This document shows, piece after piece, positions 6,837 to 16,564 of a stretch of 64,000 nucleotides of DNA. The stretch comes from Paenibacillus sp. yr247 (lineage in GTDB: Bacteria; Bacillota; Bacilli; Paenibacillales; NBRC-103111). The DNA lies in the NCBI RefSeq assembly GCF_900103825.1, contig NZ_FNIF01000006.1, positions 1-64,000 of the forward strand, read 5' to 3'. The position numbers and the translations under genes are program-made. Position 1 is the stretch's first letter, and each line of letters opens with the position of its first letter. The notes under the pieces are model-generated. The model was not told where the DNA came from and did not search any database. It worked only from the letters and a program-made list of their open reading frames with translations.

Positions 6837-7658
6837 CTATATGCTATAAGATACAAGAACAAGGATGCCAACGACCCAACAATAAATCGCGAATGGTCTC
6901 ATGGCTTGAAATTCGTGTTTCTTGAACCATTTCATTAAGAACCATACACTTAAATAGGCAAATAAACCAGAAAAGATTCCGCCTAGCAAAGATATTTGAA
7001 ATAATCCATTCATACCCGTTTTTAAGAGTTTCGGAACTTCTACGATCCCTGCGCCAATAATAATCGGGGTAGCCAATAGCATAGAGAAACGGGCAGCTGC
7101 TTCATGCTTTAGCCCAACCCAGAACCCTGCCGTCATACTCGCTCCAGACCGGGAAAAGCCAGGAATAAGTGCAAGCGACTGAAACAAACCGATGAGCAGG
7201 GCCTGTCCGAACGAAAGTTCTTCAATGTTTTTGGTCCCTTTTCTCGAGGCTTTTTCGCCTAAAAAAAGTAAAAAGCCATTAATTATCAGAAAAAAAGCAC
7301 ATAAGGCTACATTACTGAAGAGGTGCCGAAGCGTTTTTTCTAGGATGACTCCTATTAGAGCAGCAGGAATAGTAGCAACCACAACGCGAGCGAGTAATTT
7401 TTTTGTTGCTGGATTGTTTTTTTTCACGAGGGATTGAATCATGTCGATCCAGTCTTTTCGAAAAAATATGATTAGAGCAAGGGCCGTTCCGAGATGCAGC
7501 ATGACGACATACGGCAGAAAATGATCCTTTAAAAACTGGTCGTCTAAGTGCCACTGAAATACATAGGGGGTTAACACACCATGCGCAACGCTACTGATAG
7601 GGAACAGTTCCGTAATTCCTTGAATAATGGCAAACAAAATCGTTTGTATAAAACTCAT
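6837..7658 (-). CDS. uppP: Undecaprenyl-diphosphatase UppP/BacA
   Basis: This 273-residue, eight-helix membrane protein dephosphorylates undecaprenyl pyrophosphate to recycle the lipid carrier for wall synthesis, and confers bacitracin tolerance. The conserved first motif is present as QGITELFPISSVAHG (residues about 13-27). The second region IPGFSRSGASMTAGFWVGL carries the catalytic Ser/Arg and Gly-rich loop. The ELFPISSVAHG form is the second common UppP subtype; the better-known one reads LPVSSSGH. I placed the start at 7658 because AAAGGACC precedes that ATG; the longer frame to 7715 lacks a site. Confidence 0.92.
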   Translation of the reverse strand: MSFIQTILFAIIQGITELFPISSVAHGVLTPYVFQWHLDDQFLKDHFLPYVVMLHLGTALALIIFFRKDWIDMIQSLVKKNNPATKKLLARVVVATIPAALIGVILEKTLRHLFSNVALCAFFLIINGFLLFLGEKASRKGTKNIEELSFGQALLIGLFQSLALIPGFSRSGASMTAGFWVGLKHEAAARFSMLLATPIIIGAGIVEVPKLLKTGMNGLFQISLLGGIFSGLFAYLSVWFLMKWFKKHEFQAMRPFAIYCWVVGILVLVSYSI

Positions 7659-7811
7659 TGTTTTGGTCCTTTCTAATCTTTTGTTTGGTACGAAGCTCGT
7701 CATATAGTATAGCATTCGTGGTAGTTCTATGGAAGAAAAGCTATCTTAATTAGGGCAGTGCCTGATTTAGCCGGCTATTTATCTAACAAATAATAATGAG
7801 TTTTTCATGTT

Positions 7812-7843
7812 TTAAGGTGAAATTAAGGAAAAGTATGTATACT
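7812..7843 (+). promoter_or_regulatory. Direct-repeat operator and promoter of the PAP2 gene
   Basis: TTAAGG (7812-7817) and TTAAGG (7823-7828) repeat with an 11-base period, the geometry bound by OmpR-type response regulators. A -10 TATACT lies at 7838-7843, nine bases further on. The same arrangement precedes htrA (9482-9513). Confidence 0.6.
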
Positions 7844-7893
7844 TTCATTAATAAAGCAATTTATCTACAGTTTTAAGGGAGTAACGACCATAC

Positions 7894-8589
7894 ATGAATA
7901 AATTCCGGAAATATGCAAGACATATCATTCCTTTTTTATTTATACTTACAATTCCGCTTCTAGGTGTCCTGTACAGTCTGACGGATAACAGTGAACATAA
8001 CGTGCACTCCCTTACGACTTTACTTGATTACAATACCCCGTATCTTAAAATATTCATTCTACCCTATATTGCATGGTATCCTTATCTTCTTGTATCCTAC
8101 ATTTTCCTTTGTATATCGGATCGAAAAGCCTATTATGTAACATTAACATCCTACAATGTTTGTCTCATTGTAAGTAACATTATATTTTTTTGTTATCAAA
8201 CTACTGTACCGCGGCCAATCAATATCGGACATGATTGGTTAAACAACATCGTATCTTGGGTATATCAACATGATCGGCCCTTCGATTGTTTTCCAAGCAT
8301 TCATGTGATTGGATGTTATTTGGTGATGAAAGGTGTATGCCATAGTCAGATAAGACAAAGGATAGCTCGTTTAATTATCTATTTGGTCGGCACTACAATT
8401 ATAGTTTCTACACTATTTGTTAAACAGCACGTACTATTCGATGTTATCGGAGGTATATTGATCGTAGAAGTCGTATTTTTAATAATCTCGATGATTTATA
8501 CACGAATGAGAACAAGCAAATTCAAATGGCGTACACATCAAGGTGATAGACAAAATAGATACAAAAATTCTCGTAAACAGTTCGGTTAA
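7894..8589 (+). CDS. PAP2-family membrane phosphatase
   Basis: This 231-residue protein has about six hydrophobic segments. The PAP2 phosphatase signature is present as DRPFDCFPSIHV (residues about 127-138) and KQHVLFDVIGG (about 176-186), giving the catalytic His of the PSIH box and the His/Asp of the third motif. The CFPSxHV form is typical of the inositol-phosphotransferase-like PAP2 branch. A likely substrate is a lipid phosphate such as undecaprenyl pyrophosphate at the outer membrane face, but this is inferred. The promoter carries a response-regulator-like operator shared with htrA, pointing to envelope-stress control. Confidence 0.85.
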   Translation: MNKFRKYARHIIPFLFILTIPLLGVLYSLTDNSEHNVHSLTTLLDYNTPYLKIFILPYIAWYPYLLVSYIFLCISDRKAYYVTLTSYNVCLIVSNIIFFCYQTTVPRPINIGHDWLNNIVSWVYQHDRPFDCFPSIHVIGCYLVMKGVCHSQIRQRIARLIIYLVGTTIIVSTLFVKQHVLFDVIGGILIVEVVFLIISMIYTRMRTSKFKWRTHQGDRQNRYKNSRKQFG

Positions 8590-8647
8590 AACGGGACACA
8601 ACCATTTCGACGGTAAATAATTAAGAATTTTTTTGGAGGTCAAAGTG

Positions 8648-9244
8648 ATGCGGGAGTTGTTACAGTACTTGCTTTCAAACCGTAAGGTGGTAACGATTGC
8701 ATTTTTATGCAATCTTATTGGTTCAGTTTACGGGTTCTATTGGTATAAAGAACAACTAGCCGCCACACCGTTGTATTTTTGGTTATTTGTACCGGATTCG
8801 CCAGTATCTTCATCCCTGTTTACAATCGTGTTAGCAGCATGGTTATGGAGGAAGAAAGTTAGTCCATTGCTTGTGTTGATTGCGTTTGTTTGCTGTTTGA
8901 AATATGGGATTTGGTGTGTGGTTGTATTGGGAATGTACGGGGTACGGGATGGAGTAATGGTGGCTGAAAATTGGATGTTGGTAGCATCTCATGCTGCTAT
9001 GGCCGTAGAAGTACTTGTATATTCTTTTTTGTTTAAGTTAAAGTCGAAATATTTATGGTTAGGGGCTACTTGGTTATTGGTAAATGACTTCATGGATTAT
9101 GTTTACGGAGTGCATCCCTACTTGGAAGATGAAGGGCTGCTCGGAAATGTTAAGATATTTACACTCTGTTGGTCTGTTTGTACGATTGGAATTGCATACT
9201 GGGTATGCCGTAGGAATGAGCTGTCTAGTAATAAGGAGACTTGA
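8648..9244 (+). CDS. ypjA: DUF1405 membrane protein YpjA
   Basis: This 198-residue protein has about six hydrophobic segments and the DUF1405 features NLIGSVYGFYWYKEQL and FVPDSPVSS. It also has CLKYGIWCVVVLGMYG in the middle and DFMDYVYGVHP near 150. The family is common in Bacillales (B. subtilis YpjA). Its biochemical role is not known to me. The ATG at 8648 follows TTGGAGGTC. It is 58 bases after the PAP2 gene and two bases before the next small gene, so a three-gene operon is likely. Confidence 0.8.
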   Translation: MRELLQYLLSNRKVVTIAFLCNLIGSVYGFYWYKEQLAATPLYFWLFVPDSPVSSSLFTIVLAAWLWRKKVSPLLVLIAFVCCLKYGIWCVVVLGMYGVRDGVMVAENWMLVASHAAMAVEVLVYSFLFKLKSKYLWLGATWLLVNDFMDYVYGVHPYLEDEGLLGNVKIFTLCWSVCTIGIAYWVCRRNELSSNKET

Positions 9245-9246
9245 TT

Positions 9247-9432
9247 ATGAATTACTTAGTTTGGATTTCATTGTTGGCAACTTTTATTTTTATGATGATC
9301 CATTTAAGGATTAAAGTGAATTCCGGTAGTAGGTCTGATAGAAGGATTGTTTGGCCTCAGTTTGGCATCATAATTTCATTTGTAACGTCATTAATTTTTT
9401 TAGGTTTATATTTCGAAATGCTCTCTTCCTGA
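9247..9432 (+). CDS. Small two-helix membrane protein
   Basis: A 61-residue product with hydrophobic segments at about 3-20 and 38-58, joined by a basic loop (RIKVNSGSRSDRR). AAGGAGAC lies 7 bases before the ATG, which comes two bases after the ypjA stop, so the genes are probably translated together. I do not recognise a family. Confidence 0.6.
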   Translation: MNYLVWISLLATFIFMMIHLRIKVNSGSRSDRRIVWPQFGIIISFVTSLIFLGLYFEMLSS

Positions 9433-9481
9433 ATGATTACAAAAGAATTTTCCGTTTTTTTTACTTCGATTTTATTCGGTT

Positions 9482-9513
9482 TTAAGGTGCAATTAAGTTT
9501 CTATTTATATAAT
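9482..9513 (+). promoter_or_regulatory. Direct-repeat operator and promoter of htrA
   Basis: TTAAGG (9482-9487) and TTAAGT (9493-9498) have an 11-base period. The -10 TATAAT is at 9508-9513, nine bases after the second half-site, exactly as at 7812-7843. Confidence 0.65.
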
Positions 9514-9557
9514 ATTAACTAAAAGGTCCAAGCGATAAAAACAGATAGGGAGAGAAG

Positions 9558-10743
9558 ATGCGCAAACGCGTTTCGTTTCTAAATTCATTTTCCACATTCA
9601 TGGCAGGCGTGATTATCGTAGGAAGCCTCATGTTTACTTCGAACAAATTACACTTGTTTACTGGTGGCGTACATAAATCGACCGTGCAAAATTCATCCCA
9701 GGTATCCGCGGTTTCGAATGCCAAATTCGATGCTGTTAAACCCGTTGCTCTTCATGATGTTCACTCTAATAGTTTTTCGGACATAGCCAAACAGGCTAGT
9801 CCGGCAGTCGTCAAAATTGAAACCAAAGTAAAATCTCGATCAAGCAATAGTGGCAAAAGCGGTAACAATTTGTGTGACGATCCGTTCTTCGGACAGTTTT
9901 TTTGGAGGAGATAACAGCCAGGCGCAACAAGATCAGGAGCAAAATGGTGGAATGATAGCAAACGGTATCGGTTCGGGTTTTATTTTTGAGAAATCCGGAT
10001 ATATTCTCACGAATGAGCACGTCGTCGATGGCGCTGACGAAATTGACGTTACCGTACAAGGCTATACACAACCGTTTCAAGCGAAACTGCTCGAAAGCAG
10101 TTTCGATCTGGATTTGGCAGCGCTGAAGATCGAAGATGACAAAGACTTTCCGACATTACCGATAGGGAACTCCGATGCAATTCAAGTCGGTGACTGGGTC
10201 ATGGCTATCGGGAATCCATATGACTTTGATTATACAGTAACGGTGGGAGTTCTTTCTGCAAAGGAACGGCCAATCCGTATCCCTGACCAAAATGGGACGC
10301 GTAATTATAAACACTTATTGCAAACTGATGCCAAGATAAATCCTGGAAATTCAGGAGGTCCATTGCTAAACCAAAACGGAGAAGTCATTGGCATCAACAC
10401 AGCAGTCAATGCACAAGCTCAGGGTATCGGTTTCGCAATTCCAACCACCACAATTTCCCAAGTATTGGATAATTTAAAAAACAACGTGACGATTCCTAAA
10501 GAACCAGTACCGTATATTGGTGTCAGTGTGACAAATATTCTGAATGACTGGTTAAACGATCTGCAGCTTGACAGCACAGCGGGTAATCTCGTGCAGAGCG
10601 TATCGCGTAGAACACCTGCATTCAAAGCAGGCATCCGGCAGTATGATGTGATTGTAGCAGTCAATGGCGAGAAAATAACTGATGCGACGGAACAGAGGCA
10701 CTTTGATTTGCGAATGGAAGAGTCGATGTATCTTATAAAGTAG
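9558..10743 (+). pseudogene. htrA: HtrA/DegP-type serine protease, frameshifted and shortened PDZ
   Basis: The N-terminus has one membrane anchor (FMAGVIIVGSLMF) and a linker; the protein would act outside the cell in removing misfolded secreted proteins. The reading frame breaks at a run of seven T (9897-9903). With six T it reads DPFFGQFFGGDNSQAQQDQ, as the family requires; with seven it stops at 9914. After the break the trypsin-like domain is complete: His in TNEHVVDG, Asp in SFDLDLAALK, Ser in NPGNSGGPL. The PDZ domain begins (VPYIGVSV) but stops after GEKITDATEQ with an unrelated tail, about 60 residues short of the usual end. The T run could be a sequencing error or a slippery, switchable site. 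The promoter has a direct-repeat operator. Confidence 0.85.
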
Positions 10744-10778
10744 AGACACTCCTAACTTATATAAGAAGGAACATTACC

Positions 10779-12848
10779 ATGCATAAAAAGAAATCATTAT
10801 CGGCTCGACCAAGAATCATTATTCTCAGTTTTAGTTTATCTCTTTTAATCGTAGTTACATCTAATCCTACCAATCATTCTCAGGTGGAAAAGACGACACT
10901 TGCCGGTAAGTCTTATGCGAGTGGAAATGTCCAAATTCTAAATAACCAGGTTTCCGGAACTCATCTTCAACGTCCTTTCTTTTTGAGTCAAATTCATGCA
11001 GAATCTGCTTGGAATGATTGGGGGCAAAATAATCCCCCACTGATTGTTGCATTGGTAGATACAGGTATCGATCTTAGTCACCCGGATTTAAGATCTATTC
11101 TAGTTCCTGGAATAAATTTATTACAGCGTGAACTTCCTCCAAATGATGATAATGGACACGGAACAAATGTTGCAGGAGTATTGCGAGCGATTGTTAAGGG
11201 CCGAACAAGTACACGCGCACAGATTATGCCCATCAAGACCATGGGCTCGAATGGTGAGGGAAGTATAGATAAATTAAACGAGGGTATCCGTTATGCCGTT
11301 GATTATGGGGCGAAAGTTGTAGTTTTGTCAGAGGGTGTGAATCAATTTTCACCTGAGACTTTAAATGCTGTTCAATATGCCGAAGACCATGACGTTCTGA
11401 TTGTAGCGGCAACAGGTAATAATGGAACAGTTGTGAAGTATCCTGCCGCATACCCTACGGTAATGGCCGTTGGCGGAGCTTCAAAAGATGGAACGGTGAT
11501 TGCCAAGTCTAACTGGGGCCCTGAGGTTGATGTTATAGCGCCTTGGTATGTGTATACCACCCAAATGGGTGGGGGCTACAAGTTTAGTGAAGGTACATCT
11601 ATGGCGGCACCGCAGGTTGCGGGCTTAGCAGTATTAATATGGTCCAAATATCCTTACATGAAGGCCTATCAGATTCGAGATCTGATCCGACAAACTGCGG
11701 ATCATTTCAACCAGGATGGATGGGATCCTCATGCTGGCTTTGGATTGATCAGAGCGGATCAAGCGTTGACTCAGCCCTATCAAGAGGATATGTATGCAAA
11801 TAATACAACCAAAAGTAGCGCAGCTCCTTTTTCTTACTCTAAAAGCATAGATTCAGAGTTCCAAGGACAGAATCCGAAATGGTTCTACTCGGATGTTCCT
11901 TATGACGGGACCATCCAATTTAGCATGCAAACCGATAACGCAGATGCTTCCATGTTTCGCGTTGTGTATGATAATGAGGATGATTCGAATGGAACAATTT
12001 ATCCATTTATCAATCAGAATGCTGAAGTTCCGGTTCACAAAGGGAGAAACTATATCAAGTTACAATCCGTGGATAATCAGAACGGTGTGGTGCCCTTTCA
12101 CCTTACAACGCAATTTCAAATCTATTCCAATCCGTTTGGTGATACTGATCGCATGTACAAAGCCTATGTTCTTCCTTTAAGAAACCAAGAGGTTACAGGA
12201 ACTTTCGATCGTAAGGATGCTAAGGACTGGTTCATGGTGCCAGTGAATCAATCGGGCATTTTACATGTAAAAGTCACGACCGATACACCAAGAATCGATT
12301 TATCTTTAAAAGTTCGAAAAGTTAATGAAAAACAAGTACTGGTAGATCAGATGGGAGAAGGTGAAACGGAATCCGCCACTCTTCGTGTGTTTCCTGATGA
12401 CTATTATGTGAAAATTCAAAACGTTATTTCAGAACATCCATATCCTGTAACAGGAGAGTACAAATTTGCTATTGATTTTACTCCGAAGTTATTAGATCCG
12501 AACGAGCCTAACAAACATCCTTATGAAGCCACGAGTATGGTTTTAAATACGGATTATCCGGGGGTTCTGGATACAGATTCTCAGATGCACTGGTATTCAT
12601 TTCATGTTAACAAACAGAGTGTTGCTCATATTCGTTTAAAGGATATTTCACCTGAACAACAAATCACTTTAGAACTGTTTGATAGTAACTTGCAATTTCT
12701 GGGGACGAAACAAAATTCGGGGAAGCCATCTATGGATGTGGATCGGGACTTGACAGCGGGTACATACTATATGAAACTTTCATTAGTGCAAGGTAACCCA
12801 AATCAATTGTATAACCTAAGAGTATTTACAGAGGCTGATAAGAACTAA
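10779..12848 (+). CDS. Secreted subtilisin-family (S8) protease
   Basis: This 689-residue protein has a signal or anchor segment at residues 12-27 (IIILSFSLSLLIVVTS). Its peptidase S8 domain has the full triad: Asp94 in ALVDTGID, His127 in DNGHGTNVAGV and Ser274 in GTSMAAPQVAGLA. From about 340 there are two beta-rich domains resembling bacterial pre-peptidase C-terminal (PPC) domains; each has the DxxDWF/DxQMHWYSF and TAGTYYMKL type motifs (near 480 and 600). No long pro-peptide is obvious. It follows the htrA remnant by 36 bases and has its own ribosome site (AGAAGGA). It probably degrades extracellular or wall-bound protein. Confidence 0.88.
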   Translation: MHKKKSLSARPRIIILSFSLSLLIVVTSNPTNHSQVEKTTLAGKSYASGNVQILNNQVSGTHLQRPFFLSQIHAESAWNDWGQNNPPLIVALVDTGIDLSHPDLRSILVPGINLLQRELPPNDDNGHGTNVAGVLRAIVKGRTSTRAQIMPIKTMGSNGEGSIDKLNEGIRYAVDYGAKVVVLSEGVNQFSPETLNAVQYAEDHDVLIVAATGNNGTVVKYPAAYPTVMAVGGASKDGTVIAKSNWGPEVDVIAPWYVYTTQMGGGYKFSEGTSMAAPQVAGLAVLIWSKYPYMKAYQIRDLIRQTADHFNQDGWDPHAGFGLIRADQALTQPYQEDMYANNTTKSSAAPFSYSKSIDSEFQGQNPKWFYSDVPYDGTIQFSMQTDNADASMFRVVYDNEDDSNGTIYPFINQNAEVPVHKGRNYIKLQSVDNQNGVVPFHLTTQFQIYSNPFGDTDRMYKAYVLPLRNQEVTGTFDRKDAKDWFMVPVNQSGILHVKVTTDTPRIDLSLKVRKVNEKQVLVDQMGEGETESATLRVFPDDYYVKIQNVISEHPYPVTGEYKFAIDFTPKLLDPNEPNKHPYEATSMVLNTDYPGVLDTDSQMHWYSFHVNKQSVAHIRLKDISPEQQITLELFDSNLQFLGTKQNSGKPSMDVDRDLTAGTYYMKLSLVQGNPNQLYNLRVFTEADKN

Positions 12849-12927
12849 CTAATATTTGCTAAAAATCAAAATTAGTTCTGAATACTCCTGTTCGTTCAAA
12901 TACTGTTTTAGAATTTTTTGGATTTCG

Positions 12928-13185
12928 CTAATCTTTTCCTTTGTGAGGCCCTGATTGATTGTTTGTTATATTTAAAAAAGTAGGGTTGCTAGAAGGTCCG
13001 TGTAAATTATTGGGAATAGGATTCAAACCCGAAACATGAAAGGAATTGGCCGGTAAAGAAATGTGAAGTTCTTTGTTTATTTCTTCGATGTACATAGTTC
13101 CAATCATTCTGGCCGTATACGAAGTCGTCAATATTGTTATGCAAGTTATACATGCACATTTAAAAAGCCAACGTTTCCATTTCAT
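12928..13185 (-). CDS. Small membrane-anchored protein
   Basis: This 85-residue protein has one N-terminal hydrophobic helix (CACITCITILTTSYTARMIG, residues about 9-28). A short hydrophilic outer part follows, rich in Asn/Pro/Ser (ending NITNNQSGPHKGKD). I chose ATG 13185 with GAGTGAGG upstream; a GTG at 13200 overlaps that site. It converges on the subtilase gene and is divergent from the large VCBS-repeat gene. No family recognised. Confidence 0.5.
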   Translation of the reverse strand: MKWKRWLFKCACITCITILTTSYTARMIGTMYIEEINKELHISLPANSFHVSGLNPIPNNLHGPSSNPTFLNITNNQSGPHKGKD

Positions 13186-13327
13186 GATATTCGACCTCAC
13201 TCTGTTAGGGTGCTTACATAGTCATTTAAGTCATTTATTAACAAAAAAACGAGATTATAAAAGCGCGATCATCTGAAATTTTATATGCGGTACGGATCAC
13301 TGCATCGCAACCAGAGGGAGTCTAGAG

Positions 13328-16300
13328 TTGAACCTAATCAGTAAGGCATTACACCGCAATGTAGGAATAATATTTATGGTGCTCTTCATTGGAGCAATCC
13401 TTGTCGTATTTTTCATTCCTAAAGAAGAAAGCATCCGATTTTTATATGTGACCAACGGATCTTCTTATGATCAGGCTGCTTATCAAAACTTTGAACAGTC
13501 TATGCTTGTTAATGTGAAGATAGATCGAAAAAGCATAACCGATCTGAATGCTCATCGATTACATGGATACGATGCCGTATATTTGGATCCTTCTCTCCAT
13601 CAATCGAATGTGTTGCAACAAGTAGAGCAAGCATTGCAACGCTATGTGAGAGATGGAGGGAACCTGTTTCTTGAGAACTCTTTGGTAACGGATTTTTCTT
13701 TAGAATTCCTTGGTGCTTCTTCGCTAAAAGATCTCTCCCTAGGAGATAAAAACCCGCCATTAACCTATCCGGACATCGACGAGAATCTTCGCGGAATCCA
13801 AAACATGATCCATCTTTTTAGTGATAATTTCTTTACACACGTTGGTATGAAGGAGCTACCAGGGTTTCAATGGGGGAAAGGTATCGTTCCTTCTTCAGCA
13901 CATTCGTTGGTTTCTGTTGGGGATACTTCTTTGTTTTCAATGAATCGTTTTGGTAAGGGGACGGTGATTTGTGCAAGTGCCTTCATGCCAAATCGGTATT
14001 TTATAACCGGGTTTGATTTAAGAAGTGGTTTGGATCTTGAAGAGGGGATTGGAGTTAAATTAAAGCAATTTGAAAAGGCGGATGTAGGTTCGGGGCTCGA
14101 TTATTTTGATTTTAAACATTCATTGTCCCAAGAACCCTATTTTAATTTTGCATTTGCTGCGGCGAATCATCAATTGCGAAATGAATATTTGTCTTTTGTC
14201 TCGAAAGAAAAATTAGGGTACAGCATAAAGAAGGTTTTGGGGCCCAACGGCCGCCCAGCCATTGCCTATCAAAATCATTTTGAGGCTATGTCTGCCATCA
14301 AAGATCGGGAAGGGATTCAGTGGGCAGAACTACTGAAACGGTATAATCAAATTCCTTCCTTCTCCTTGATTCGTTCTACATTTGAGTGGTATCAATGGAA
14401 AGAAAGTATGACTGCGTATCTGAATGTAGGGTCCGATAAACAACCGCAATTTGTAGGTGAACTGCCCAATTCGTTTTATGGAAGCGGCACTCACCTTATC
14501 AGTGATGGTGATCTTTTAAGTTTAGCCTCAGATCCTCAAAGCGAGGAGTTAGCTAAACCGATTGAGCTCCCTTACCGCGCATATCCTGCTTTTGTAGATC
14601 TTGAACATGTGGGGAAAGAAGATCTTATTTCAGGAAGCGCAGACGGTTACTTGTATGATTTTCAGAATGTTGGACCCCAACCTTCAGATCAAACTGTACC
14701 TTTAGGATTAACATCGCCCGATGCGTTTTCAGCTCCCCAAAAGATTCTATTATCCAATGGGCAGCCTTTAAAATTGAATGGATTTTCAACAGTAACAACC
14801 TTTGATTTGAATGGGGATGGGTTGCCGGATCTTGTGCTCGGAAGCCAAGATGGGACTGTTTGGTATTCCTTGAATCAAGGAAAAAGGAAGTTCTCGTCAC
14901 CAGTACCACTATATGCATCGGGAGTGCCCATCAAAGTATCATCTTATGCCGCACCGACGCTGGGGGAGGTAGATGGAAACGGAAGCATAGATCTTATCGT
15001 TGGGGATGGCGATGGAAGAGTCACGATGTTTCGTGGAACGAAGGCCGATCATTTTCATTATCAAGCCGCCAGTCCTTCGTTCCAAATCAAGTCTAAATTT
15101 GCGGCTCCTTTGCTCAAAGCTTTGAATCCTGGTGACAAGCCTAGCTTGTACATTGGAAACAGTGAAGGTGACATCCTTGTGTATACAAATCATGGGGATC
15201 ATTGGGAGCAGCAAGGATCCTTGATAGGTTCTAATCGTAATATAATGGGTACAAATGAACTCGTCGGCGGCCATAATTCGGTTCCGTTCTGGTATGATAT
15301 CAACCATGATGGAAAAGAAGACTTGATTGTCGGACAAGTTGAGTACGGGATGTCAGATAATATAGATAATCCTCATTTTAAGTTCAAACAACAATTAAAG
15401 GACTTTATTGATTATGCGAAACAAAATAAACTGGAGCTGTACCCGCATATTCTTGTTCATAATTATATGAGTAATGATCAAGAAAAAGAGGAGATCAACC
15501 TTCATAAGAAGGCTTTTGAAACCCTAGGTATTCCTTGGGGACATACAGGAACCAATCAACATACGTGGCGTATCAATAACACCGATCCTATCCAAACTTT
15601 TAGGAATGAGAACGAAGCAGGATTATGGTTTAATTTCGGATTTCGACCTTCCTATGCCCCTCAAGACCCGCAATGGGGAGAAGACTATATGTGGGGGTTC
15701 CCGTTCCTGCTTCAAGATTCGACGCTTAAAAATCCGATGTTGCTATTTACACCGGCACCTATTTTACGCCGGACGGGCCCTAATTCTAACGTAGATATAT
15801 ATGACTCTTTTGTACAACAGGATATGCCCATTAACTATTTTGAACATGTGGAATATCATTTTCCATTATCAAATCGTTCTTCAAGAGTGAATGAGCTGCT
15901 TGAATTTGTTACTTTTTTAGATGACATACGCACGAAGGACGATTATAACTTTATGACAGAGCCTCAAATGGCTCGATCCATTCTCGCTGCGTTAAATGGA
16001 AAAGTGAATGTACAACGAACATGGTTTTCGGCTTTCAAAGACAAATTTAAAGATTTACTCGGTAAAGGGAAGCATTTAAATCTTTCTTTGAAGATAGATG
16101 CTGGTGACATTTCCCAATTAGCGGGTCCATACCGGGATGCATTGGGTGTAGTCATAGATCCGGGAGAAGCATACTCAGGTTCTCCCTTTGAGACCAACTC
16201 AGATATTTTCGTAAGAAAGGAAGGGCGACTTTACCTTGGGCTACAACAAGATACATCCATCTCAATTGGATGGCAAAAGGATCCGATGCACGTGATACGC

Positions 16301-16501
16301 TCCAATGTACCTCTCCAAATTTCCAAAGAGAAAGGGCAATGGACCGTTAACTTTAACGATGATGGGATGCAACAAATTAAACTATACAGCCCAACCCATG
16401 TTGATATCGATGGGAAAGATTTGAAAGTGGATTATCAGCCAGAGGAACATACCTATACCATCACTCATTACGGAGAAAGAACAAGTATTCGGATCAAGTG
16501 A
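13328..16501 (+). CDS. Large membrane-anchored VCBS/FG-GAP repeat protein with deacetylase-like C-terminus
   Basis: This 1057-residue protein has one N-terminal membrane helix (residues about 13-30). Next comes a glutamine-amidotransferase-like fold (to about 260; the YVRDGGNLFLENSL strand is typical). A VCBS/FG-GAP propeller follows with calcium-type loops FDLNGDGLPD (about 492), EVDGNGSIDL (about 548) and DINHDGKEDL (about 657). The last part (LELYPHILVHNYMSND onward, from about 705) resembles a TIM-barrel polysaccharide deacetylase-like domain. The combination recalls exopolysaccharide-modifying proteins of the PelA kind, but I cannot assign it. It starts at TTG after AGAGGGAG and is followed by a small anchored protein, which may form a unit with it. 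Confidence 0.6.
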   Translation: MNLISKALHRNVGIIFMVLFIGAILVVFFIPKEESIRFLYVTNGSSYDQAAYQNFEQSMLVNVKIDRKSITDLNAHRLHGYDAVYLDPSLHQSNVLQQVEQALQRYVRDGGNLFLENSLVTDFSLEFLGASSLKDLSLGDKNPPLTYPDIDENLRGIQNMIHLFSDNFFTHVGMKELPGFQWGKGIVPSSAHSLVSVGDTSLFSMNRFGKGTVICASAFMPNRYFITGFDLRSGLDLEEGIGVKLKQFEKADVGSGLDYFDFKHSLSQEPYFNFAFAAANHQLRNEYLSFVSKEKLGYSIKKVLGPNGRPAIAYQNHFEAMSAIKDREGIQWAELLKRYNQIPSFSLIRSTFEWYQWKESMTAYLNVGSDKQPQFVGELPNSFYGSGTHLISDGDLLSLASDPQSEELAKPIELPYRAYPAFVDLEHVGKEDLISGSADGYLYDFQNVGPQPSDQTVPLGLTSPDAFSAPQKILLSNGQPLKLNGFSTVTTFDLNGDGLPDLVLGSQDGTVWYSLNQGKRKFSSPVPLYASGVPIKVSSYAAPTLGEVDGNGSIDLIVGDGDGRVTMFRGTKADHFHYQAASPSFQIKSKFAAPLLKALNPGDKPSLYIGNSEGDILVYTNHGDHWEQQGSLIGSNRNIMGTNELVGGHNSVPFWYDINHDGKEDLIVGQVEYGMSDNIDNPHFKFKQQLKDFIDYAKQNKLELYPHILVHNYMSNDQEKEEINLHKKAFETLGIPWGHTGTNQHTWRINNTDPIQTFRNENEAGLWFNFGFRPSYAPQDPQWGEDYMWGFPFLLQDSTLKNPMLLFTPAPILRRTGPNSNVDIYDSFVQQDMPINYFEHVEYHFPLSNRSSRVNELLEFVTFLDDIRTKDDYNFMTEPQMARSILAALNGKVNVQRTWFSAFKDKFKDLLGKGKHLNLSLKIDAGDISQLAGPYRDALGVVIDPGEAYSGSPFETNSDIFVRKEGRLYLGLQQDTSISIGWQKDPMHVIRSNVPLQISKEKGQWTVNFNDDGMQQIKLYSPTHVDIDGKDLKVDYQPEEHTYTITHYGERTSIRIK

Positions 16502-16564
16502 TGGGTTACCATGAACAATAGATAGGATAAGGTCGCATAAGACATTTATTGAGGGGGCAAACCA

